This document shows positions 11,244 to 22,357 of a DNA stretch of 64,000 nt, one piece after another. The notes below the pieces were generated by a model. The model was not told the origin of the DNA. It did no database searches and worked only from the letters and a program-made list of their open reading frames with translations. Both the position numbers and the translations under genes were made by a program. The stretch comes from Trema orientale (Eukaryota > Streptophyta > Magnoliopsida > Rosales > Cannabaceae): NCBI GenBank assembly GCA_002914845.1, contig JXTC01000125.1:566039-630038 (forward strand). The letters run 5' to 3'. The number at the start of each line of letters is the position of its first letter. Position 1 is the stretch's first letter.

Positions 11244-14200
11244 ATGACTTTCCTTATCAAGTCGTCGATGGTGTCTCCCATTCAATTCCTTCACTCCCCA
11301 CTTTCAGTTTCTCGTCTGCGCAACTTGTTACATTCCCTCCTATGTAAATGCAAGCCCCTAACTTCTCTAAGGCCCTTCTCTTCTGTCAACCCTCACAAGG
11401 TAATAAGTAGTTAACTAACTTTTCCTTATTTGTGACTTATCACTTTCGTTTCTTGAAGCCTTTTCTCTTTTGCTTTTGATAATATTTGCAGTCTCTTCGT
11501 GGGTATGTGATTAAGTTGAGTTTAGCTGGATTTAGTAGTGAAGCGACTTCCCGTGTGTTTGATGAAATTCCGCTCAAGGAAAGTGAAGGTTCCAACTCAG
11601 TGGGAATTGATTTCCTGCGGTTGATGGAAGAACGTGGCATTCATGCTAATTCTCAGACTTATCAATGGCTTTTAGAAGGGTGCCTGAATTCTGGGTCTTT
11701 GGTCGATGCTAGGAAGCTTCACTGCAGGATTTTGAAATTGGGTTTTGTTGGGGAAATTGTCCTGTGTGATACACTCATGGAAACTTATATTTCTTGTGCT
11801 GATTTTGATGGGGCAGTTAAGGTTCTTGATGAAATGCCTAATAAAAGTTTATCTTCCTGGAATAAGATAATTAACGGCTTCCTAGCAAATAAGTTGACTG
11901 TTCGAGTATTTGCTCTCTATCAGCAAATGGTAATGGACAATGTTGTTCCCAGTGAAAACACGTTTTCTGGGATTTTGAAGGCGTGTGGTAGTGGTAATGT
12001 TGGTTTTCACTATGTTGAACAAATTCATGCTAGAATTATTTGTCATGGATTTGGTACTGCTTTGCTCGTATGTAATCCTTTGATAGATTTATATTCCAAA
12101 AGGGGATATATAAATTCTGCTAGAAAGGTCTTTGATAAATTGCCTGTGAGGGATAGTGTTTCTTGGGTGGCAATGATTTCTGGTTTATCTCAGAATGGTC
12201 GTGAAGAAGAAGCCGTTATGCTATTTTGCCAAATGCATACGTCGGGAATCTCCCCTACTCCGTATGTTTTTTCGAGTGTTCTAAGTGCCTGTACTAAAGT
12301 AGATATGTATGACGTAGGAGAGCAGATTCATGGCCTCGTTTGCAAGGGAGGATTTTCTTCTGAAAGATATGTGTGCAATGCTCTTCTTACACTCTACTCC
12401 CGCTTGGGGAACTTGACATCAGCGGAAAAGGTTTTTAGCACAATGCCAAAGAGGGACGGAGTTTCATATAACTCACTCATCTCTGGTCTAGCTCAGCGTG
12501 GTTTTGGTGAGAAAGCTTTAAAATTGTATGAGAAAATGCAGCTTGACTCTTTGAAACCAGATTGCATTACAGTGGCAAGTCTTTTGAGTGCATGTGCTTC
12601 TGTGGGGGCACTAAATAAAGGAAAACAACTCCACTCATATGCAATAAAAGCAGGAATGTCTTCAGATCTTATCCTTGAAGGTTCTCTGCTAGATCTTTAT
12701 GTTAAATGTTCTGATTTGCAAACTGCACATGAATTTTTTGTTACAACAGAAACAGAAAATGTGGTATTGTGGAATGTGATGCTAGTTGCTTATGGACAGT
12801 TAGGGAATCTTAGGAAATCATATGAAATTTTTAGGCAGATGCAGATAGAGGGCATTATTCCTAATGAATTCACTTATCCTAGCATTCTGAGAACTTGTAC
12901 TGCTGTTGGGGAACTTGATCTAGGAGAACAAATTCTTACTCAAGCAATAAAAACTGGATTTCAGCTTAATGTGTATGTCTGTAGTGTGCTTATTGACATG
13001 TATGTTAAACATGGTAAACTAGATACTGCCCTGGAAATTCTCAGAAGACTTACGAAGGATGATGTCGTCTCCTGGACTGCTATGATTGCAGGGTATACGC
13101 AGCATGATATGTTTGCTGAAGCTCTTAAACTTTTTGAAGAAATGTTAAATCGAGGGATTCAACCTGACAACATAGGTTTTGCGAGTGCAATCACTGCCTG
13201 TGCTGGTATTAAATCACTCGATCAGGGAAGACAAGTCCATGCTCAGGCCTGTGTCTCTGGCTATTCACAAGATATTTCAATAGGCAATGCACTTGTTAGT
13301 CTTTATGCAAGATGTGGTAGGATAGAGGAAGCTTACCTAGCATTTGAGAATAATAATGCTGACGATAATGTGTCTTGGAATGCATTAATATCAGGCTTTG
13401 CACAGAGCGGCTACTATGAGGAAGCACTGCGGGTATATTCTGATATGAATAGAGCTGGAGTTAAGGCTAATTTGTTCACATTTGGTTCTACAGTTAGTGC
13501 TGTGGCAAATTTGGCAAATATAAAACAAGGGAAACAAGTTCACGCAATGATCATTAAAACTGGATATAGTTCAGAAACTGAGGCTTCTAATGTTCTAATC
13601 ACGTTATATGCAAAGTGTGGAAGAATTGATGAAGCTGAAAGAGAATTTTCTGAAATGCCAGAAAGGAATGAGGTCTCGTGGAACGCGATGATTACAGGCT
13701 ATTCTCAACACGGACGTGGTATTGAAGCACTAAATCTTTTTGCGCAGATGAAACAACTTGGTCTGAAGCCAAACCATGTCACCTTTGTTGGGGTCTTGTC
13801 AGCTTGTAGTCATGTAGGTTTGGTGAATGAGGGGCTTGGCTACTTTGACTCAATGAGCAAAGAATATGGTTTAATTCCTAATCTTGAACATTATGTGTGT
13901 GCTGTTGATCTTCTTGGACGAGCTGGTCTACTGAGTGATGCAAAAGAATTCATAGAAAAGATGCCTATAAAACCAGATGCAATTATTTGGAGGACCCTAT
14001 TAAGTTCTTGTACGGTTCACAAAAATGCGGAAATTGGAGAGTTGGCTGCCTATCATCTTCTAGAGTTGGAACCTGAGGACTCAGCTACATATGTTCTCTT
14101 ATCAAATCTGTATGCTGTGGCAAGGAAATGGGATTGTCGGGATCAGACAAGGAAATTGATGAGGGAAAGGGGTGTGAAGAAAGAGCCTGGTCGTAGTTGG

Positions 14201-14593
14201 ATTGAGGTTAACAACTCATTTCATGCATTCTTTGTAGGTGACCGACTCCATCCACATGCTGATAAGATATATGAGTTCTTAGCACATTTGAATAAGCGGG
14301 CAGCTGAATTTGGTTATGTGCAGGACCGTTATTACCTTTTGAATGAAGAAGAACAAGAGCAGAGGGACCCAATGATATATATCCATAGTGAGAAGCTGGC
14401 AATATCTTTTGGTCTCCTTAGCTCAACCAATAACCTTCCTATACATGTGATTAAGAATCTCCGTATTTGTAATGATTGCCATAATTGGATTAAGTATGTA
14501 TCGAGGTTCTCGAATCGAGTAATTGTAGTACGGGACGCATATCGTTTTCATCATTTTGAAGGTGGTCTCTGTTCATGTAGAGATTATTGGTAA
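11244..14593 (+). CDS. PPR protein of the PLS-DYW class (probable organelle C-to-U RNA-editing factor)
   Basis: Two exons are read: 11244-11399 (52 codons) and 11492-14593, joined in phase 0 by a GT-AG intron, giving about 1085 residues. The start is the first ATG after an in-frame TGA at 11238. The first ~50 residues are basic and Ser/Leu-rich with no acidic residue, like an organelle targeting peptide. Roughly 24 PPR motifs in P-L-S triplets follow; the S-type motifs with VSWNAMI-like cores recur eight times. E-type motifs and a C-terminal DYW deaminase domain come next, with HSE at 1017-1019, CNDC at 1045-1048 and the final CSCRDYW. In this family PPRs bind RNA base by base and the DYW domain deaminates cytidine. 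Architecture and length resemble Arabidopsis At4g13650. The edited site cannot be told from sequence alone. The frame is intact. Confidence 0.93.
11400..11491 (+). other. Intron of the PPR-DYW gene
   Basis: The donor CACAAG|GTAATAAG and the acceptor TAATATTTGCAG|TCT bound 92 bases with a T-rich stretch before the acceptor. Splicing joins the frame of 11244 to the long frame without a shift. Unspliced, the first frame stops inside the intron (TAA at 11412). Confidence 0.8.
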
Positions 14594-15750
14594 GTTGATT
14601 TGAGAAAAGGTGACTAAGAGAATAGTAAATTGAGGCCCTGCGATCCTAATTGGATCCTCTCCGCTCAGCTTTTCTTATAGGAAAGACTCGTAAGTACTCC
14701 AACTGCTTTCTTTTTGTTCCTTGCTATCTATGGTTACACGAGGACATTCCTATTAGTAATTTTAACTCAAGAACTGGTTTCCCCTCTCATTTTTACGAAC
14801 CAAGTTTTGTTTGTACTCATCGTCATGGTGTCAATGTCGTCCTGGCATTATGTTTTTCTTAGTTTCTGTTAGCTAGTTGAGTATGTTCAATTTCTTTTTG
14901 TGGTAAATATTGTTAATCGCAAAAATTCATACTCTAGCAATTCTTTCTCAGGTGAACAAACTTAAGCCTGTACTTTGGACAGTTGAAATAATTGAACACG
15001 TCCTGTAATCTTCATGTTCAGTATACTCGATCATCACTAGAAATTGGTGTATTCAAATTTTTGGAATTTCAAGGCAAGTCTATTATGGTGACTTGGGAAA
15101 TTACTCGGACCTGTCCCGTTTCTGAAGGTGGGAAGAGGTAAATGTAACATTCATCTTTTCCTTGATCTCATTTATTGTTTCTCGATCTGATCTTCTCCTA
15201 ATATGATTTGTCTTCTGCGTTCAGTTGGCATTTGAAGTACCCTATTTGACTACCAGGATATCTGCAGTGGAATTCTTCTTCCCTGGCATTGTTCAGAGGC
15301 ATTTATTTTGGTGGTGGAGAAAGCTACTCCAAGACACACATGCTTTATGGTAAGCTGAACTGTGTTCTTTTGCCATTATTCTTACTTCTGAGGATCTATT
15401 TGTTGGATGTCATTTCAACAGGAACCAGCGTCAACAAATTATCTGAGAAGGCCATTTCGACTTGATGGAATTTCATTATTCATATATTCAAGTTTAATAC
15501 TGAGACGCATCTATTAAAGGCCACCATGGATGATACCAATATTATGAGGTTGCAGCTTCTGGTAATGTCAGAAGCTTTCCTTGCTGAGAATCTTTGCAAA
15601 CAATGATGTTTCACTGTAATTTTTAGTAGACTTTTTGAAAAAGGAAAGAAGAAAAATCAGGAAATCAACTTTGTTTACTTACTTTTTTTTTTTTTTTAAA
15701 TTTTTTATAAAGAAAAGTATGTAAATATACATATATATATATATATATAT
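14594..15750 (+). other. 3' untranslated / downstream region of the PPR gene
   Basis: No further gene is seen. The first few hundred bases are less AT-rich than typical spacer here and contain possible splice signals (such as TCGTAAGTACTCC at 14687), so a spliced 3' UTR is possible. Short open frames (14650-14862) have no recognisable product. From 15680 the sequence becomes T and TA microsatellite. Confidence 0.35.
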
Positions 15751-16077
15751 GGGCATCAATCCGGTAGGTTTTTTTTTTTTTTTTTACTTACACATAGGTA
15801 TCATTTTGGCTAATGAATTTATTATGCATATTTTTTTACACCCGGTAGGTTTTTTTTTTTTTTTTTTTTTACTTACACATAGGTATTATTTTGGCTAATG
15901 AATTTATTATGCATATTTTTTTATTGTAAAAAGTAGGAGAGAGAAATAGCATTAATGATGCATGTCTTTTCATACACTTCATTATAGCCGTTGGATCACC
16001 ATTAGATGATGATCCAACGGCTAAAAAAAAAATAACACATAGGTATAAAAAAAAAAATACCTACTGGATTAGCAACC
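15751..16077. mobile_element. MITE inserted in a TA microsatellite, with an internal ~80-bp duplication
   Basis: The left end GGGCATCAATCCGGTAGG pairs with the right end, which read inward is GGTTGCTAATCCAGTAGG. Inside is a palindrome at 15988-16023 with arms AGCCGTTGGATCA and TGATCCAACGGCT. A segment from CCGGTAGG to GCATATTTTTTTA occurs twice in tandem (about 15761-15840 and 15842-15919). TA repeats flank both sides, so any target duplication is hidden. No coding sequence. Confidence 0.65.
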
Positions 16078-17108
16078 TATATATATATATATTACCCAGT
16101 TAATGTATTAACTTTTCTGCCACAATTTCTTTCCCCCCTAGAATCACCATTCGAAAAAGGGTTAAGTTTGATTCAAAATTTATGAATAAAAAATATTTCC
16201 ACTAATATAATTCAAAAACATTACAGGCACTCATTCTTGTAGTTAAATTTGACAAAAAATCACTTTTGATCGCTAATAATGATAATCACTTTTATCAATT
16301 AAAACAACACTAATAAATGTTAAATGTATTCATTTTCTATTTTTTCTTTTAAGACTCTGGAGTGTCACTTTAATTATTTAGGCTGAGTAACACTTTTGCA
16401 GGTAAGTCTTTTATTTATTTATTTATTATTTGCATTTTAGCAGTTTTTTTTTTATTTTTAAAAGGGAAAAATGGCTATAAAACTAGTACTGCTCTTAGCA
16501 AGTGCTAGCCATGAAAATACCCTGTATTTTAACATAATCACAGAGTGTGAGGGTGATTTACTAAAAATTGTTATCATAATTATTTTTGGTTCTTTGGGAA
16601 TTGCTGTAATTTTGACATAAATTAGGCAGTATCGGTGTAAATTTCCTCAAGTTTTTTGGCAAACAGTGCAGTTCAAAGACACTGAGAAATGAGCCAATGG
16701 TGTTATAGTTGATCTATGCAACTTAGTTTGGAAATGGAGGCTAAAACCGACAAAGGCAGACAAAAGCAATGTCAATGAAACTACATACTTAGCATATACA
16801 AACTGAAATGGCATAAAATTCAATAAGATAATCAATCGCTATCATAATGACGTATAATAATATGCAAGTATATACATATATACACACTCGTAGATAAGCA
16901 ATTAATATAAGGAAGAAGTGGTCAAGTCAATACTTTGTTTTACCGAATCTTTTCTATTTCTTATGTTTGCAATGACGTATTCTTCCCAGGCATGAGCTAT
17001 GGCTGGTCCTTTTAAATGAAAGAGGAATCTGATCCACTACACCAATACTCAAGCTCTTCTAATTATAATTATTGTAATTAATTTTCTTGAGATCTCAACT
17101 CATCAATC
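16078..17108. promoter_or_regulatory. Spacer and promoter region of the SDR gene
   Basis: No gene is seen between the MITE and the SDR start. The sequence is AT-rich with homopolymer runs. The last ~100 bases form the probable leader of the SDR gene, with the start in the context CAATCATGGCG. A 62-codon minus frame (16647-16835) has no recognisable domain. Confidence 0.3.
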
Positions 17109-17915
17109 ATGGCGGAAGAGATTCAGATTTCCAAAGACCAAACAGCATCAGCATCCCCACTCAACGGCAGAGTCGCCATAGTAACCGGCGGCTCGCGCGG
17201 TATCGGCCGAGCCATCGCCGTCCACCTACACTCTCTCGGCGCCAAAGTAGTCATCAACTACGCCTCCAGCTCAACACAAGCCGACCAACTAGCCGTCGAG
17301 CTCAATGCCGCAGCTGCCGAGCACCGAGCAATCGCCGTTCGAGGAGATGTCTCCGATCGAGATCAAGTGAAGCATCTATTCGACGAAGCCGAGCGAGAGT
17401 TCGGCTCCAAAGTCCATGTCATTGTCAACTGTGCAGGGGTCATGGATGCCAAGTACCCATCTCTTGCCCAAACGACAGAAGAGGATTGGGATACGACATT
17501 CAATGTCAACGCGAAAGGAGCTTTCTTGACAGGGAGAGAGGCAGCTAGAAGGCTGGTCCGTGGCGGCGGAGGTAGAATAATCATGACAACGACGTCGTTG
17601 GTGGGGTCGCTGTTGCCGGGTTACGCGGCGTACGCGGCGTCGAAGGCCGCGGTAGAGACGATGACGAAGATACTGGCGAAGGAGTTGAAGGGCACCGGAG
17701 TTACGTCGAATTGCGTTGCACCGGGGCCGGTGGCCAGCGATCTGTTCTATGCCGGGAAGACGGAGGAAATGATCAACCGGTTCGTGGAGAGCGGCCCTCT
17801 GGGGCGGCTTGGTCAGCCAGAGGATGTGGCTCAGGTTGTGGGATTTTTGGCTGGAGATGCTGGGGAGTGGATCAATGGGCAAGTCGTTAGGGTTAATGGT
17901 GGAATGGTTATTTAA
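17109..17915 (+). CDS. Classical short-chain dehydrogenase/reductase (NADPH-dependent aldehyde reductase-like)
   Basis: An intronless frame of 268 residues, normal for classical SDRs. The cofactor motif TGGSRGIG is at 26-33 and the structural NCAG at 107-110. The catalytic tetrad is N134, S163, Y175 and K179 (YAASK). The PGPV loop is at 205-208 and the C-terminal VNGG is near the end. A basic residue in the glycine-rich loop (R30) favours NADP(H). Family knowledge: such plant enzymes reduce carbonyl substrates, including reactive aldehydes; Arabidopsis At3g03980 and At4g13180 are the kind of relative meant. The N-terminus has no clear transit peptide; a cytosolic place is likely but not proven. 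Codons are strongly G/C-ending, unlike the surrounding DNA. Other long frames overlapping this gene are shadows. The exact substrate is unknown. Confidence 0.93.
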   Translation: MAEEIQISKDQTASASPLNGRVAIVTGGSRGIGRAIAVHLHSLGAKVVINYASSSTQADQLAVELNAAAAEHRAIAVRGDVSDRDQVKHLFDEAEREFGSKVHVIVNCAGVMDAKYPSLAQTTEEDWDTTFNVNAKGAFLTGREAARRLVRGGGGRIIMTTTSLVGSLLPGYAAYAASKAAVETMTKILAKELKGTGVTSNCVAPGPVASDLFYAGKTEEMINRFVESGPLGRLGQPEDVAQVVGFLAGDAGEWINGQVVRVNGGMVI

Positions 17916-18383
17916 TTTCCTTTTTTTTTTTTTAAATTTGTTTTTAAGGAGTTTTTCTTTTGAATTCATGACGGAAAGATTATATTTATAGTGCATGTTT
18001 GTGAGATGGAGTACTGTTTCCTAAAATTCTGTTAGATTTTCAATTGTGATGGCATTTGTGAGGAAAATTATCATAAACTAATTCGTATTTCACCATTATT
18101 GATAAAAACATCGCACGTGTTTTAGCAAAGTACTAGTTCCACAATGTGTTCTTAAAAAGACAAATATATTCCCCGATCAATTTTTTCAGTTTGGTTTGAA
18201 TTTATTCATTAGGTCAGATTTAGTCAAAATTAATTAATTTGGTTTCTTTTTCAAAAAAAAATAAAAAATAAAATAGTCTAACTGCATTTTTAATACTACA
18301 ACTAAACACTTTTCTCAACCATAAATTTGAGATAATGCTCTCACTGTAGAAGTACATTTCTTATTCTGAAAGCCTTGATCTAG
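17916..18383. other. 3' region of the SDR gene and AT-rich spacer
   Basis: A T run directly follows the stop codon and the composition drops sharply to AT-rich. No gene or repeat is recognised. Confidence 0.3.
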
Positions 18384-18548
18384 ACACGATGTTTTTATGT
18401 TAAAAGTCTGAAGGCGGTCAATGAAGTCGCCAAGAAACAAAACAAAGTGTGCTACTCTGAAGACGTAGTTGATGACACCTACGTCATTAAAGAGCAGCTC
18501 GCAATAATTGAATTAGTGAATGACATGAACTCTTTTTATGCTTCTTAG
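18384..18548 (+). pseudogene. Unassigned exon-like coding fragment
   Basis: An open stretch of 54 codons ending in TAG, with no ATG near its start and an in-frame TAG just upstream (18381). The translation looks protein-like: it contains SLKAVNEVAKKQNKVCYSED and then VVDDTYVIKEQLAIIELV, mixed charged and hydrophobic residues unlike the low-complexity frames around it. It could be the last exon of a lost or captured gene. I do not recognise the family. Confidence 0.3.
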
Positions 18549-19006
18549 CAGTTTTAAAAGGTACCATATTTTGAATTTTTCTATAAAATATTAGAAAATC
18601 TAAAAACTATTGAAAGTAAACAAAGATATAAATAATATCGACCTTTGGGTCGTGTGCTTTTTGGCTAAGCTCGTATTTTCTTAAGATGACTTGCATCATA
18701 AAATAAGAATCGAACTGTTTTCTCCATAGGATAGAGCTTAGCTCATTATTTCATTGGATGTAAATCATAGGAATTCTAGTATAGGAGGGATTGTCACTCC
18801 TAGAAGTAGTGGAGTTTTTTAATTCGTTAGATTTCATCCAATGGATAAAGAAGAATTACCTATATGTTATTACATTACGTCTATCGCACTTGAACTTTAT
18901 CCATTAATTGGTTTTTTTTTTTTTTAAACCTTTTTGAAAGATCCAAGATCGTAGGTATACCAAATTTTCGATTTATTATTAGAAATAAACAAATATAAAA
19001 ATTGAT

Positions 19007-20518
19007 TGTCGTTGTTGTTGTAACAGTTAGAGGAATTCTGCTGCTGTTGCAACAGTTAGTCGTATTGTTGTTGTTGCAACAATGAAGTATTAAACGTGTA
19101 CTATAGGCAAAACAATCACAATAACAAAATTAAAAGAAAATAAATGACACCAGAGATTTTTACATGATTCGGCTATTTTTCAATAACCTACTCCATGGGG
19201 CCACGCCTAGAGATTGAAATATATTAGTAGAAATTTTTAAAGTACAAACACCAATGACTTAAATAAGAAAGACTCCCTCATATCTTGATGCACCGTGTTT
19301 GACTCTTCACTCAATATGTTCAGCGAGCTCCACTCGTCTTACTTGACTCCAAGCTCTTGAACTCCCTTCAATAGCTGGATCAATCTTCTCTGCTATGGCG
19401 TGCTTTCAATTCCATACACTAGGACTCCCTCCTATGTACTAGAACATATCTTCTCCTGAAGAATACCCAGCCCTTCTCCCGAAGGACTTTTACAATCTCA
19501 AGTGATTTTCCTAGAGCTAATCACTCTAAGTACATTCAAGACTCACACAAAAACAAACTCCCAAAACTCTTTTAAAGAGGCTCTCTGTTTCTCATAGTTT
19601 AGGCACAAAATAAAAGCTCTATTACAGTATATTTTTATCTTTAAAGTGCATAAATAATTCTTTGGAGTAGTAGAGTTTTTATGGGTGAATTCTAGCCCCC
19701 TTGGTCGTCCATTGTAGTGTGAATAGGCTGAAATCAAATAAGGAAAGAGTTAATAACAAAATCAAAAATCTTTTCATAAATGTTGTAATCAACCAGAAAG
19801 TTGTTGCATCTGAACAATTACTAGGAAAATGTCCAGATTTATGATTGCTCTTTTAATTTGGTTCGGACATTTTTTGGACAGCTAGAAATCTTCATTTAAC
19901 CTGCCGAAGATTGATAATTAACCTAGAAAATTATATCTCAATCAATATCAGTCAAAAGCTAAGATTTAAGGAAATTAATCAATCTTTCCTTAAATATCCG
20001 GAGTTGTTGCAACATTTCAGAAAATCTGATCATAACAACTCATCAAATCAAATCAATTAACTAAGGGAAGCTTAACTAATTGATGAGCAAATTTTCGGCA
20101 ATAATTTAGGACGAAAATCCTTATGAATTCACTTCAAAAACCTGTCCAAATTCATTGAATAATAAGAGACAATCAAATATCAATCAAGGACAAAAGAATA
20201 AGGAAATAATTAATGATATATATGGTAAATATTAAAAGAATTGATTAAAAATTGATAGGAAAATACCCTAACCAGCTATGCATGAAATTCCATTTTTATT
20301 TCACCTATATTATCACTGAAATCATCAAATATGGAAACAAAACACGTTTGGGCATATTCTAGAAGGCTTTCATATAAAGAAAAACACAAGTTTCGATTGT
20401 TGCAAAAGCAACACTTGTTGTAACAACTTTAGACTTGTTGTAACAACATCTTCTTCTTTTTATCAACTTGAGTTCTCAAAACTTTGCTATTAAGAATGCC
20501 AAATTTTTGGACCTAACA
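19007..20518 (-). mobile_element. Probable LTR (copia-like), minus strand
   Basis: The right border reads TTTTTGGACCTAACA, which on the minus strand starts TGTTAGGTCC, a typical LTR beginning. At 19144-19175 the sequence ATGACACCAGAGATTTTTAC followed by ATGATTCGG resembles a phrase common in plant copia LTRs or their edges. The left border is put near 19007 at GTTGTTGTAACA repeats. The words GTTGCAACA and GTTGTAACA recur at both ends (19000-19085 and 20390-20450). No coding domain and no clear target duplication. Confidence 0.35.
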
Positions 20519-20765
20519 CTTTTTAAAATCATAATAAACAGCCTTAGGTGGTTACAAGTTAGAACACATCTTCATTTTCTTCTCAAATTCCTTCTCTGAA
20601 GATTAGCACACACCCAATCCATGGAATAATTAATTTCACCCACTATAAATTGCTTCTTGTTGACAATCCATCCTTTCCTTCTCTCTTCTTACCACATCGG
20701 ATTCATGTAATCCCATCTTTACAATTAATTTTTTCCACCATTCGGAAATGGGTCTTTCATTTAAT

Positions 20766-21097
20766 TATTTTTTTTTTTGGGTAAATCAACCTCAAAATTT
20801 TATTAATTAGAAGAAAATGTTACACCGCGAGACACTATCTAGTCAAGAACAGATTCAAGCCAAATACAACAGCTTCTTAGCTACAAGAGCTCTTTTGGCA
20901 ATACAATGAGCTATATGATTACATGTACTAGAAGTAAAAGAGATAAGATGGGGGAAGTTAGGCCACAACTGATCCCTTATACCCTGACCCTACAAACCAT
21001 CTTCTAACAAGGAGACAGAGTCACCCTTAACAAGATTAACCAAGATCAGGCATTCTGATTCAATCAAACATGGAAATAGACCAACATCCATGTTCCT
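20766..21097 (-). mobile_element. 5'-truncated LINE: RNase H end and poly(A), minus strand
   Basis: Read on the minus strand, a frame beginning near 21065 gives an RNase H-like C-terminus: IESECLILVNLVKGDS, then after one in-frame TAG the tail CNHIAHCIAKRALVAKK, then a stop. This matches the (E)S..L...V.G ... N..AH..AK.A pattern of the RNase H domain at the end of plant L1 retrotransposons. The 3' end runs into A residues (seen as TTTTTTTTTTTT at 20769-20780), as expected of a LINE tail. 5' truncation is normal for LINEs. Confidence 0.6.
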
Positions 21098-21524
21098 TTT
21101 ATTTCATGTAACTATACCTTTTAAATGTTTTCTTAAGTATATACTCCATTCACGCTCTCATTTTATTAATTGTTTTATTTAATAATTATATTTTTTTCCT
21201 CTAGAACTGAAGATAAATGCCACATGTTTCTCTTTAAAAATAGACCAAGATACATATCCCTTGTAACACTTATCTTTCTCTCTCTCTCTCTTCTTCCTTT
21301 TTTTAACGTTTTTTTCCACTGGTTTTTCTTCTCTGTTTCTTAAAAAATAAAAAAATAAAAACATATGAAAAAAATTATATCTGCTTTGTTTACGAATGAA
21401 TGTCCTCTTCAATATATGTATATATTTTTTCCTTTCCAAAGATGAATGTCACTCCCTATTTGTTTCTCTCTTTTACCTTTTATTTCTACTATTGGGAGTA
21501 ATTTTAATAACCCCAATTATAAGA

Positions 21525-22070
21525 CTCGAGGACAAGGTGAAGGGCCCGAGGGAAGACCCCAAGCCTGAAGAGTCGATGCAGACCAAAAGGGGAGGGTCTT
21601 GGAGTCAATTGACGTCGCAACCAAGAGGACCACCCTCACAGCCAAAATGTTTAGACCTGGGGATGCACATCGAGATCCACAAACTCCTCGATAACTGATC
21701 CAGATCTCCAATGGCCCATGACCACTCTGAACCCCATGAATTACGAGTCATAATTACACCAACTCCCTAACAGCTGTATATCGCCCCCAGTTTAGGGTGC
21801 GTTACACCGAGGATAAGACAGAGGCTAAACTACTATGGCCCCAGGGGTCACATCACATTAAATGCATAAGGATCAAGGGCTAGGATCATTGTACTCCTTC
21901 CCAAGATGATCTAACAGCTCTAATGCACACCAAACTCGCCTATATAAAGGCTATCAATCACCATATTGAAAGAGACTGAAAATTGAAGGTCGAAACTCTG
22001 TCATCTTCTCTCTCCTTACTTATATTTCTCTCATTAATAGCTCTCCACTGGAGGCTGATACGAACCTCGC
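21525..22070 (+). mobile_element. LTR-like U3/R fragment with TATA box
   Basis: A less AT-rich block unlike its neighbours. CCTATATAAAGGC (TATA at 21941-21950) is followed by a pyrimidine-rich stretch and CCACTGGAGGCTGATACG near 22045, resembling the promoter and transcript start of gypsy LTRs. No frame with domain similarity. Family not settled. Confidence 0.35.
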
Positions 22071-22357
22071 CAATTTGTGATGAAACCCGAAACAAGGATG
22101 ATGCCTAGGTTTGTTTTATAATCAGATTCGGATGGGAAAACCTCGACCCAACACCTATTAAGAGATATGAACCTTAGTATAAATGAAAATGCCACAATCA
22201 AGGATGGAAAACTCGATTGATAAGTCAGGCTATGAATGCCACAGAAAAATTTAATAAGTTTGAATAAGTTCTCAAAGAACCAAAGAGAAATTGCTCTCAA
22301 TTTTTAATGAATGTAATCTGATCTTTTCATTAAGCTAATGGCTATTTATATACATAA
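22071..22357 (-). mobile_element. Possible minus-strand LTR fragment with TATA box, cut by the copia LTR
   Basis: On the minus strand TATATAAATAGCC at 22340-22352 looks like a TATA box, followed in that direction by transcript-leader-like sequence running to about 22070. The block stops at the copia LTR beginning at 22358, which probably landed next to this TATA box. The 88-codon minus frame here has no known domain. Confidence 0.3.

Noticed and set aside
17087..17996. Long overlapping frames on both strands of the SDR gene, up to 206 codons
   Set aside because: Shadows made by the GC-rich codons of the SDR. They show Arg/Ser-rich or mixed low-complexity translations and no motifs, while the SDR frame has the full set of family motifs.
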